From assembly GCA_028279365.1 (NCBI GenBank), contig JANQNX010000014.1:79921-143920 (forward strand): a stretch of 64,000 bases of DNA. The letters are read 5' to 3'. This DNA comes from Gammaproteobacteria bacterium. GTDB taxonomy: Bacteria > Pseudomonadota > Gammaproteobacteria > Eutrophobiales > Eutrophobiaceae. This document shows, one piece after another, positions 9,901 to 16,298 of the stretch (positions are counted from its first letter, which is position 1; every line of letters begins with the position of its first letter). Both the position numbers and the translations under genes were made by a program. Below the pieces are notes generated by a model that searched no databases, was not told where the DNA came from, and saw only the letters and a program-made list of their open reading frames with translations.

Positions 9901-10415
9901 CTATCCCTAGAGGCTTGTTTTATATTTGCCTTAAGATCGGAATAATTCCTCGGATAAGATTGGCCGTCATTTAAATACAGGAAATCACCGAGTTTTAGGC
10001 CATATTCTTCGACAACAAAAAAACCTTCAATTGTTTCACCAGACTCATTAATATTGGCATGTAACGCTACACCTACAGTAGATTCAACGCCGGTATCAAC
10101 ATCAGTAAATACAAGTGCGATACGACTTAAGGCATCATTGCGAGGGCGTAATTCAGAGTTTTCATCCAATGATTCATCCAGTTTGATTCGCCCAAGAACA
10201 TAGCCTTTAACATCGCGAATACTTTTATCCGGTGATTTAGCATTAGGTTTCCAATACGTTTTATTACCGCCGAGTAACACATATTGAATTGCATCAATAA
10301 AACTTGATTTGCCGGCACCATTTTTTCCGGCCAACATAACATTGCCACTTATATCCCATTCTTCGGCTTGAAATAAATACCAGTTAACTAAAATTATGCG
10401 TGTTAACGTTTTCAT
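6942..10415 (-). CDS. jetC: Wadjet protein JetC (SMC-like ATPase)
   Basis: An SMC/MukB-type ATPase of 1157 residues. Walker A is GKNGAGKSS (30-38), the ABC signature SGGEQ begins at about 1024, and Walker B is LYLADE at 1060-1065. Two long coiled-coil stretches (about 250-500 and 650-900) flank a hinge-like region near 500-640. JetC is the motor that, with JetA and JetB, is known to extrude DNA loops and recognise small circles for JetD. All ATPase motifs look intact and the frame has no breaks. It overlaps the end of jetB by 4 bases (ATGA), a sign of translational coupling. The acidic C-terminal tail (about 1140-1157) has no assigned role. Confidence 0.9.
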   Translation of the reverse strand: MKTLTRIILVNWYLFQAEEWDISGNVMLAGKNGAGKSSFIDAIQYVLLGGNKTYWKPNAKSPDKSIRDVKGYVLGRIKLDESLDENSELRPRNDALSRIALVFTDVDTGVESTVGVALHANINESGETIEGFFVVEEYGLKLGDFLYLNDGQSYPRNYSDLKANIKQASRDSGVYFPSNSKAYLAQLTQTLSYPDRPVDVDKFKRSFTRSIALSSLKGSVSDFVKENILDAEPLDVAAMREGYQSFQKKSDEIVLIKKQLKQMAGIKKLFETARSHANRAASYKWCQSEIQFDALSTEIETLKEDMAKQITIFKDAYRLYRQSNAQLGDTRVKHAEISALINKDKNEANKKIKLGEKKTVENSIATAEKELRDSRGALSLATQCEKHADYLSDEINKIINQITTIISVGGNAWAADGAAIDTMVSSALTPLDNESTRLKQKTYELNRKQSTELTELETLVDRVKNIASGKADLSLNTKALIAVLGEKGIEATPVCQLVEVTDERWQLAIEAFLRGNTEALIVDPKDAHEAVSIYRSMKKELHGAIVVDTAKVSTWHNKIAPNTASTLIKGESELAVKYLQRLLSNIGLVEDTRDLMKSDRALTPDGMFKRQAGIQRLYMNDIPKLGKTISAQQIELLGKKEKELRNQLVNTEETFKKTESAHDDLRRFMERLEIMPPIAKQTAHINKLNDQLADIQRQIDAIDTSQTESLRQEQSTLHDQITRLEKNLLDSNSNRSSAKTLFKDKRANLLEKEKRIPELNADRKHATENSYYDASHAADTLERVYEKHSQEEMDSNYKAIKYCDDQLHDANIRYSSSLQKGQDGINGYNKEHGVEGIEINTMAELLINNYLERIDEYVSRLTDLGLHTKEKEQAEALENVKRSFRSDVSVKLKNQFNTMRRRIDELNNELNRRPFSSGLSYHFRYERKAEYQGFLQFIETLNEQNVADNNTLFDTDSGNEEVMSIIHRILDMDETDKPPINKKKTDDAVDDLLDYRHYYQYEIMVKDKENKTEEPLSLKMGFNSGGEQSTPFYVAMGASLASAYRIERDKAGNLSGGFGLYLADEAFQKMDNANTRQAGQYLNSIGLQLFVAAPDEAEPRLSEVSDMTLFFIREGSNIKVDTNIIRPAAKKLLFNAFEGIEATTNESEKTVEEPEPV

Positions 10416-11068
10416 GATTCTTCCACTTCTCCTTCAACCACCTCATCATCATTGTCTTCCAATTCCTGGAAGTCAGCATTGATATAGCCCGCCATCATTT
10501 CCATAACATTACCAGTACAAATTGATTCGATGCTTGGGTATATCTGAATCAATTGATTTTCAGGATTGCCTTCTTCATGTGTCAGTTTTATCAGATAGCG
10601 TTCTTCAAATACGCTCAGAATGTCATAAAAATCAGACTTCTTTTGCGGTAAACTCCTTCCTGTGACTTGTTGATAGGCCTCTTCAAAATCAATAAGTGCT
10701 ATCGATATAGAACCATCGTCTTCTTGTTCCCAGTTATTCACTTTTTCCTGGTAAACATGCCGAAGCATCATCAGCATTAATGTCTCTTCCAGTTTCATAC
10801 GTGCATAAAACTGCTTTGGTACGATACCGACATAACGTTGATTTTCATTAACAACTAATTGATGATTAAAAGATTCAAACAAATTATGAAAATAGTTATT
10901 AAATCGTAATATCAAATCATATGCTTTCCTGGAACGCTGATGTGATTGAAACAAGAACTGTTTAGTCATTAATTGTTGTGCCGTTTTGTGAAATTCATCC
11001 GGTTCTAGTTTCTCGTTATCTGGATTTTCATTATTACGCCTAATAATGTCCTCTAGTTCTTTAAACAT
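10412..11068 (-). CDS. jetB: Wadjet protein JetB (DUF4194-like)
   Basis: A 218-residue, mostly helical protein with an acidic tail. In Wadjet operons the gene between jetA and jetC encodes the JetB (KITE/MukE-like) subunit, a winged-helix protein that bridges the SMC heads and JetA. The region FYARMKLEETLMLMMLRHVY and the later FYDILSVFEERYLIKL fit DUF4194-type proteins. AAGGA at a good distance precedes the ATG at 11068, and the end overlaps jetC by 4 bases. Assignment rests mainly on operon position and overall pattern. Confidence 0.8.
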   Translation of the reverse strand: MFKELEDIIRRNNENPDNEKLEPDEFHKTAQQLMTKQFLFQSHQRSRKAYDLILRFNNYFHNLFESFNHQLVVNENQRYVGIVPKQFYARMKLEETLMLMMLRHVYQEKVNNWEQEDDGSISIALIDFEEAYQQVTGRSLPQKKSDFYDILSVFEERYLIKLTHEEGNPENQLIQIYPSIESICTGNVMEMMAGYINADFQELEDNDDEVVEGEVEES

Positions 11069-11085
11069 ATTTCATTCCTTAAAGA

Positions 11086-12561
11086 CTATTTATATCGGTC
11101 AATTACAACTTGAGTTGTTTCAATATATTCATTCGTGAACTTATTCCCTGTTTCCGTTAGATGATACTTTTTAGATAACTGCGGGAATTGGGTATTAACC
11201 TGATTGCTTTTTAATGCTTGTGTCACGGCTATACGATGTAGGTTTATGACATGGAAATAATCTTTAGCCGTTCGTATTGGTATTTCGCTTAATTCAAATG
11301 TGACTTTATTTCCCATTTTCTCTTCGAGAAATTGAGTCATACTTTTATCAGTCACTTTCATTTGCATTCGTGCTAAACGAGCCAAGCGCTGACGCTTGAC
11401 CGAATCAGAGACCTCATCATCTGGTTGACTGAGAACAACAGCACGTGGTTCGGGTGGCTTTCTAGGTTTACGCGCTTTATAAAACCGATCTTCACCCACT
11501 GGCTCACGACAACTTATCGGGACTGCAATCGTTGCACCAGGGTATTGTTCGCTTATTGCCACAAGTTTATTTATAAGATACTTAATTAAACGACTATTTT
11601 CTTTAGGTGAACGTTTTGCAAACTTAATGACTGCATCAATTCGTTGACTGTAACGGGTTCCCATTAAATCAATGGCATCAAGTTGTCGTTCAACATTACT
11701 AAACACCGTTTGTAATCGCGAAAGATCTCGTTGTAACTTTTTTTCTGGTTCTCGATTATCTATTTCTCTATAACCACGAAGTAATTGTTGATAACTTTCT
11801 TTATCCAATCGCAAGTTTTGAATTTGTTCCAATAGATAATCACGCAGAAATAACGGATTATTTTTTGTTTTTACTGCAACGTAATCACGAACAAAAATTT
11901 CTTTGAGGAAATCGCTGTAAAAAGTTTTCAATGTTTCTGCTGCTGAAGGATCATTTCTCACGCTGTCATAAAGATATTTGATTGACCAACGAATACTATC
12001 CAGGTGACGTGAAAATCGATTTGCGTTACGCGTCAGTTCGATAAGGTTATCTGCACCATTAAACGGATCTTCGACAATGCTTTTAATATCATTGCGAAAA
12101 CTTTTTAATGCCCCTGAAGCCACTAAAGGCCTTGCTTCAGCAATTTCCATTAAAGCAGAGGCTAATAAAATAACGGGCTGTGGCATCGAAACATAAACTT
12201 TATAACCTCGTTTTTCTTCCTGTAACCAGCCGCTATCAACTAAGTTTCGATATAGATAACCAGTTTTATCTTCCGCGTTTAAAAAACTGTTATCTTCTTC
12301 TTCGTTTTTGGCAGGTAAATAAGAGGAAATAGAATCAATGGTTGATTGAATTGTATTAATGACCATGAGCCTTGCTTGGCCAAACTCACTGACATGATCG
12401 TCAATCTCAAACAAAGACAAATAGAGATCTTCAATTACCCGCCAATAAATTAACCGGTAACCGGACGTTAGAGGCCTGAATATGGTTCCAGGCAATTTGT
12501 CAAAAAGCTGTTTTTTATTCACATATGTAAGTCCGTTTTTTTTGTATGCAAAATAAATCAC
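11086..12561 (-). CDS. jetA: Wadjet protein JetA (kleisin/MukF-like; non-DUF3375)
   Basis: The first gene of the Wadjet operon, 491 residues. It starts with a winged-helix-like stretch (KQLFDKLPGTIFRPL...YRLIYWRVIEDLY), continues as long helices, and ends in another compact region. In Wadjet complexes JetA is the kleisin (MukF-like) subunit. The N terminus, with 'LP..IFRPL', resembles the JetA family of type II systems rather than the DUF3375 proteins of type I. The start is uncertain: GTG at 12561 is preceded by no clear ribosome-binding site, and GTG at 12522 is an alternative. The gap to jetB is 17 bases. The operon is AT-rich compared with the genes on either side, which supports horizontal origin. 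Confidence 0.75.
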   Translation of the reverse strand: MIYFAYKKNGLTYVNKKQLFDKLPGTIFRPLTSGYRLIYWRVIEDLYLSLFEIDDHVSEFGQARLMVINTIQSTIDSISSYLPAKNEEEDNSFLNAEDKTGYLYRNLVDSGWLQEEKRGYKVYVSMPQPVILLASALMEIAEARPLVASGALKSFRNDIKSIVEDPFNGADNLIELTRNANRFSRHLDSIRWSIKYLYDSVRNDPSAAETLKTFYSDFLKEIFVRDYVAVKTKNNPLFLRDYLLEQIQNLRLDKESYQQLLRGYREIDNREPEKKLQRDLSRLQTVFSNVERQLDAIDLMGTRYSQRIDAVIKFAKRSPKENSRLIKYLINKLVAISEQYPGATIAVPISCREPVGEDRFYKARKPRKPPEPRAVVLSQPDDEVSDSVKRQRLARLARMQMKVTDKSMTQFLEEKMGNKVTFELSEIPIRTAKDYFHVINLHRIAVTQALKSNQVNTQFPQLSKKYHLTETGNKFTNEYIETTQVVIDRYK

Positions 12562-12732
12562 ATGTTAAATATTCTAACATATAGCAATACTTATAGTGTT
12601 TTATTCATTTTATTGTGCTTTGATGACATTTTATGCAATTAGACACTGATTTAAATGAATCAAAATAACTAGCCCTTATGGCATAAACACTCACAAAATT
12701 AGTATCAAGAAGCCATATTGATAGAGTTGGAG

Positions 12733-12756
12733 ACGTTTCTTTATTCGAAGAAACGT
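12733..12756. repeat. perfect 9-bp hairpin in the gene-poor stretch beside Wadjet
   Basis: ACGTTTCTT and AAGAAACGT are exact inverted arms around a 6-base loop (TATTCG). No T-run follows on either strand, so it is not a standard intrinsic terminator. It could be an operator, a recombination site or chance. The stretch from 12562 to 13198 is otherwise AT-rich and holds no intact gene. Confidence 0.4.
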
Positions 12757-12937
12757 ATCAATACAACGGCTTTAGTTAAGCTTTTTTGTGTCTCGTTTTT
12801 CTGCGCAAAGCAATATAAATCGTTATATAAAACCTGCCCTAGGTAATATTGTATATCGTCCCAAAGAACGGTGTTACTTCACTAAAAGTATTTTTAAGAA
12901 TTATTTTATTTAATATTCAATTGATGAGTGTATATAG

Positions 12938-13093
12938 TTTGAGTCTGATTTCGCTGAATATTCCCAAAAAACTCAATTCCATATCAATCCTGAAATAGTT
13001 GATGTTAATTTGAATCAGAATGAAATTTATAAACAGAGATTAATTTTGGCTAAACTAAATGATATTGTAGAATATGCGCTCCACTTGAACTAA
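12938..13093 (+). pseudogene. possible gene remnant without a start codon
   Basis: A plus-strand frame of 51 sense codons begins directly after a TAG (12935-12937) and ends in TAA at 13091-13093. Its composition is protein-like (HINPEIVDVNLNQNEIYKQR, then a Leu-rich helix), but it has no ATG, GTG or TTG at its head. It may be the tail of a gene lost when the island was rearranged. I do not recognise the family. A chance open frame in AT-rich DNA is also possible. Confidence 0.3.
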
Positions 13094-13199
13094 TAACAAC
13101 TCAAAAACTATATATATCCAAAATGGCAAATAAGTTTTTTAAATGTGTCAAAGAACATACTCACCTTTCAAGAGAGAGCGATATCCAAGTCCTTATTTT

Positions 13200-13360
13200 T
13201 ATCCATAGTTGGAGTTTAGATTCTCGAAAACGTATTTCCGACGTTTTCTACCGCGCATATTCTTAGGCGGCGGTCGTCGCTCTCGGCCATCCATGGCCTT
13301 CGCGGCATTTGTGCATCCATTCACGTCATCGTCCTGGCTACGGGAATTCAATCTTCGCTG
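13200..13360. other. GC-richer patch between the AT-rich stretch and the ssrA terminator
   Basis: This 160-base patch differs sharply in composition from the AT-rich DNA to its left. It contains the exact inverted repeat GGCCAT-CC-ATGGCC and short GGCGGCGG-type runs. A 60-codon minus-strand frame crosses it, but the peptide is rich in Arg, Lys and Pro with no recognisable fold and runs into the terminator hairpin, so I do not call it a gene. It may be the original chromosomal flank of ssrA or an intergenic repeat. Confidence 0.35.
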
Positions 13361-13402
13361 ATAAAACAAAAAAACCTCCATAAAGGAGGTCTTTTTGTTT
13401 TA
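13361..13402 (-). terminator. intrinsic terminator of ssrA
   Basis: A strong hairpin, ACCTCC / GGAGGT with flanking A and T runs that pair as well, starts only 3-5 bases after the CCA end of tmRNA. On the minus strand the stem is followed by a T-run. The symmetry (ATAAAAC-A-run at one end, T-run-GTTTTAT at the other) makes it potentially bidirectional, so it would also insulate ssrA from the island side. Confidence 0.8.
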
Positions 13403-13404
13403 TA

Positions 13405-13767
13405 TGGTGGAGGCGGGGAGAGTCGAACTCCCGTCCGCAAATCTTCTGCCATTGGTTCTACATGCTTAGCCGACTCTTTAAATTTAACTGCATGCTACCC
13501 GAACGGCAGGGAAGACAGACAGCGATTCTGCTTAAGTTTTAACAAATCCACCACAGACAAGCTTCATTGCGATCTTGTGAGAGTCGACGCCTGGGTCTGT
13601 GTGCACAAGCACAGCAACAGTCAGACGGCACTAAGACTGGTTATTAAGCAGCTAGTGCGTAGTTGTCTTCGTTGGCAACTATAAAGTATGCAGCTGTATT
13701 TACGAGGTGATCTGCGCCTCGGCATGCCCCTCAGGTTTGTTATCCACGTCGAAGCCATTACGCCCCC
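13405..13767 (-). ncRNA. ssrA: tmRNA (transfer-messenger RNA)
   Basis: Read leftward, it begins GGGGGCGTAATGGCTTCGAC and ends with a T-arm (GTTCGACTC) and an encoded CCA. The ends pair as a tRNA-like acceptor stem (GGGGGCG with CGCCTCC, one G-U). The length of 363 bases is the same as E. coli tmRNA. The mRNA-like part encodes the tag ANEDNYALAA followed by TAA (codons 13647-13676, stop 13644-13646). tmRNA with SmpB rescues stalled ribosomes and marks the incomplete protein for ClpXP-type proteases through the terminal ALAA. SmpB is encoded just upstream on the same strand. Confidence 0.97.
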
Positions 13768-13808
13768 AATGGTTTCCTGAGTCTTTACTACAATTACGAA
13801 GAAATTGA

Positions 13809-13838
13809 ATTATAGACTATTCTGACGAGAAGGTTTAA
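13809..13838 (-). promoter_or_regulatory. probable sigma-70 promoter of ssrA
   Basis: On the minus strand a consensus -10 box TATAAT (13809-13814) is preceded by TTAAAC with an 18-base spacer. The -10 lies about 42 bases before the mature tmRNA 5' end, which suits a short precursor trimmed by RNase P. The -35 is weak. Confidence 0.5.
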
Positions 13839-13960
13839 TGAATCTTGTCGAAATGGTTTTCGGTTGTCTCTTCTGAATCATCCACTTCTATCGTAATAGC
13901 CTTGTTATTGCTCTCGGTCTTCCAGAAAGCCAATAATGAAGAAAGTAATTTGTTTATCAT
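13835..13960 (-). CDS. possible 41-residue protein between smpB and ssrA
   Basis: ATG at 13960 opens a frame of 41 codons ending in TAA at 13835-13837. The peptide starts with a short hydrophobic/aromatic helix (MINKLLSSLLAFWK) and has an acidic, Thr/Glu-rich tail. A purine-rich AAGAG lies about 8 bases upstream. I recognise no family. The stop overlaps the weak -35 of ssrA. It could be a real small protein or a chance frame. Confidence 0.35.
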   Translation of the reverse strand: MINKLLSSLLAFWKTESNNKAITIEVDDSEETTENHFDKIH

Positions 13961-14164
13961 TGCTCTGCTCTTAATTTCTATTGTTTAGTAATTTGATTAA
14001 ATAGTAGTAATAGCGTTGTCATGTTTACAATGAAACTTACTGATAGAGATAATAGATAAAAGTTATCATAGCTATATAAGTGTCAACTACATCACATTCA
14101 AGCTGCGAGTTGTCGTGTTGATGTGACAAATCCAGTCAAACAAGCAGTGCTAATCAAAAAAAGA

Positions 14165-14629
14165 TTAATGTTTCATGATTCGTGATTTTTGACGATCCCA
14201 ATCGCGTTGTTTGATGGACTGACGTTTATCATGCTCTTTCTTCCCTTTGGCAATGCCAATTTCCAGCTTCACTTTACCGTTTTTCCAATACATCGCCGTG
14301 GGTACTAATGCGAAACCTTTGCGTTCGACTGCGCCAATCAGTTTATTCAACTCACACCGGTGTAGTAATAATTTACGGTTGCGGCGTGGGTCCGGGGTGA
14401 AGTGTGTTGAAACAGTCGGTAATGGGGTAATCAACGCACCGAAAAGAAAGGCCTCATTATTCTTTAACAGAATATAGCTCTCAGTGATTTGTACTTTCCC
14501 CGCGCGTAGACTTTTGACCTCCCAACCTTCCAGTTGCAGGCCAGCCTCATAACGTTGCTCAATAAAGTAATCGTGGCGCGCTTTTTTATTCAAAACAATG
14601 GTCTTGTTGCCACTTTTTTTGTCGCTCAT
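14165..14629 (-). CDS. smpB: SsrA-binding protein SmpB
   Basis: A 154-residue protein of standard length. The N-terminal half has the signature [20 protein letters not shown] followed by WEVKSLR. The C-terminal basic tail ([19 protein letters not shown]) enters the mRNA channel in known structures. SmpB binds the tRNA-like part of tmRNA, delivers it to stalled ribosomes and mimics the anticodon stem. The gene lies about 400 bases upstream of ssrA on the same strand, the usual gammaproteobacterial arrangement. Confidence 0.97.
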   Translation of the reverse strand: MSDKKSGNKTIVLNKKARHDYFIEQRYEAGLQLEGWEVKSLRAGKVQITESYILLKNNEAFLFGALITPLPTVSTHFTPDPRRNRKLLLHRCELNKLIGAVERKGFALVPTAMYWKNGKVKLEIGIAKGKKEHDKRQSIKQRDWDRQKSRIMKH

Positions 14630-14682
14630 GTGTATTGTCCGCGTAATTATGCGGCGGATTATAGCAGGTTAGTGCCGCTGCG

Positions 14683-16296
14683 TTAGATGGCTTTGATTAA
14701 TGCCTCGGTCGCCTGCAGCCTCAGCGTATTAACATAGTCCAGGGCCTTTTTTGATTCGCTGGAAATGACCAGCGCATTATCGATATACAGTAAGCCAATA
14801 CATTGCTGCTTATTGAACATCGGATAAATTAATAGATTACGTGGCAGCGTCGTTTTTTTACACCAGTCAGGAATCTTTTCCAGCAACGGCGAATGTGCGA
14901 CATCGGGAATAAATATGTCTTGCTGATTTTCTATGGCGGTGTTGAAGACATCATCCGAGATAATAATGTCGAAGCCGAATTGTTTCATGATGTTGCCCAT
15001 ATTGATCCCGGCACCATATTCGGCCCGCATCTTTTGCTTATCAGTGTCAGGGAGTAACAGCATGACATGCTCGCAATCAAGACCGCGATGCAAACTGTTT
15101 ACTACAATCGTCAAGGCGCTGGTTAATTCAAACGGTTGATAAAGCAGGCCGGATAATTTGGCGATACCAAAACATAATGCCGCTTCATGGAAGCCTTTTT
15201 GACTAACAACCTTATCTTCTCCTTTTACCGGACTGTCTTTTTTCTCCGGTGTCTTGTGTTGAGTAAAGTCATGTTTAACAAATGACAGGTAATTGTTACA
15301 GAATGTATTGTTTTTATAATCAATTGCCAATGACTCGCAATAGCTGATTAAATCATGTTGCAGATACTCAAGCATTTGCATGAGTTTGTTATATTCAAGA
15401 TGAAAGCTGGCTTGATAGCGCTGCATAATCAGTTTCAAATGATTATTGGCACGTTCAGTATTTCCGCAACCGGCAGCCTCGATGATTTCGTTAGTCAAGG
15501 TCGATAATTGCGAGAGATGTTCCTTAATCGTGGCAGGTTTGACCGTTGGCTTGCTTGGCTTAGCCTGTATTCCGTTAATGACATTTTTGGGTAACTCCCA
15601 TTCACAGGCAATGTACTGGCCTATGTCAGCAAAACCAATGCCGAAAACACGTTTGCTTGCCGACTCTTCATCCATACCTTTTTCAATCATCAGATTCAAT
15701 ACCTGTTTGTATTCATCAGGCAAAAAATAAATCGTGATCTGTTTTCCCAGGTTGTGGAACATGCTTGCCAGAAACGCCTGTTCCGAATCAATTGATTTTG
15801 ATTTTTGAGTCAGTTTTTTCGCAAACGACGCGCTCAGAAATGATTGGCAGGCATTACTCCTTAATATCTCTGTCATCGTTCCATTATTCAATTTCTCAAA
15901 TAGCATGATACTGATAGACAGTGATTGAATCTGTTTTAGCCCGAGAATGACGACTGCCCGTGAAATTGTCGTAATTTCTCCGCCAAACTGACTATAGAGC
16001 GACGAGTTAACAATACTGAGTATTTTGCTGCTTAGTGACTGGTCTCTGAGAATGATCTCTGATAGTTGTTCAGCGGAATCATTGCCCTGTTCCAGTTGCA
16101 TTAATTCCGACATGTTCTTGCCCATTGCCGGAAAGTCTTTCTTCTTTTGCAGGCTTTTCTTGAGTGAGAGTAGTGTAGTCTGTTCTTTATTGGCCCGTTC
16201 GACTTCTGATTCCGGTGTCGTATTGTCAGCAACAGGTTCCGGGTGCTTATCCGCTTTTATAGTACTTTCCTGTTTGAACAAGGCTTGTGCTGACAT
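14683..16296 (-). CDS. HDOD-GAF signalling protein
   Basis: A 537-residue protein. Residues about 45-330 form an HDOD domain (DFPAMGKNMSELMQL, then LRDQSLSSKILSIVNSSLYS and VVILGLKQIQSLS), a relative of HD hydrolases that lacks the full catalytic metal site and serves in signalling. Residues about 365-535 are GAF-like (CEHVMLLLPD, RNLLIYPMFNKQQCIGLLYID). It begins 3 bases after the stop of the kinase-HDOD-GAF gene and is a paralogue of that protein's C-terminal two thirds, so a tandem duplication with gain or loss of the kinase is likely. The ligand of the GAF part is unknown. Confidence 0.85.
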   Translation of the reverse strand: MSAQALFKQESTIKADKHPEPVADNTTPESEVERANKEQTTLLSLKKSLQKKKDFPAMGKNMSELMQLEQGNDSAEQLSEIILRDQSLSSKILSIVNSSLYSQFGGEITTISRAVVILGLKQIQSLSISIMLFEKLNNGTMTEILRSNACQSFLSASFAKKLTQKSKSIDSEQAFLASMFHNLGKQITIYFLPDEYKQVLNLMIEKGMDEESASKRVFGIGFADIGQYIACEWELPKNVINGIQAKPSKPTVKPATIKEHLSQLSTLTNEIIEAAGCGNTERANNHLKLIMQRYQASFHLEYNKLMQMLEYLQHDLISYCESLAIDYKNNTFCNNYLSFVKHDFTQHKTPEKKDSPVKGEDKVVSQKGFHEAALCFGIAKLSGLLYQPFELTSALTIVVNSLHRGLDCEHVMLLLPDTDKQKMRAEYGAGINMGNIMKQFGFDIIISDDVFNTAIENQQDIFIPDVAHSPLLEKIPDWCKKTTLPRNLLIYPMFNKQQCIGLLYIDNALVISSESKKALDYVNTLRLQATEALIKAI

Positions 16297-16298
16297 GC

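Noticed and set aside
13199..13381. 60-codon minus-strand frame beside the ssrA terminator
   Set aside because: The peptide is low-complexity and basic, with no fold or family visible, and its first codons lie inside the terminator hairpin. Treated as non-coding.
13400..13770. Island attachment-site repeat of the ssrA 3' end
   Set aside because: I looked for a second copy of the T-arm/acceptor sequence near the left side of the Wadjet block (5600-5750) and saw none. No integrase gene is present either.
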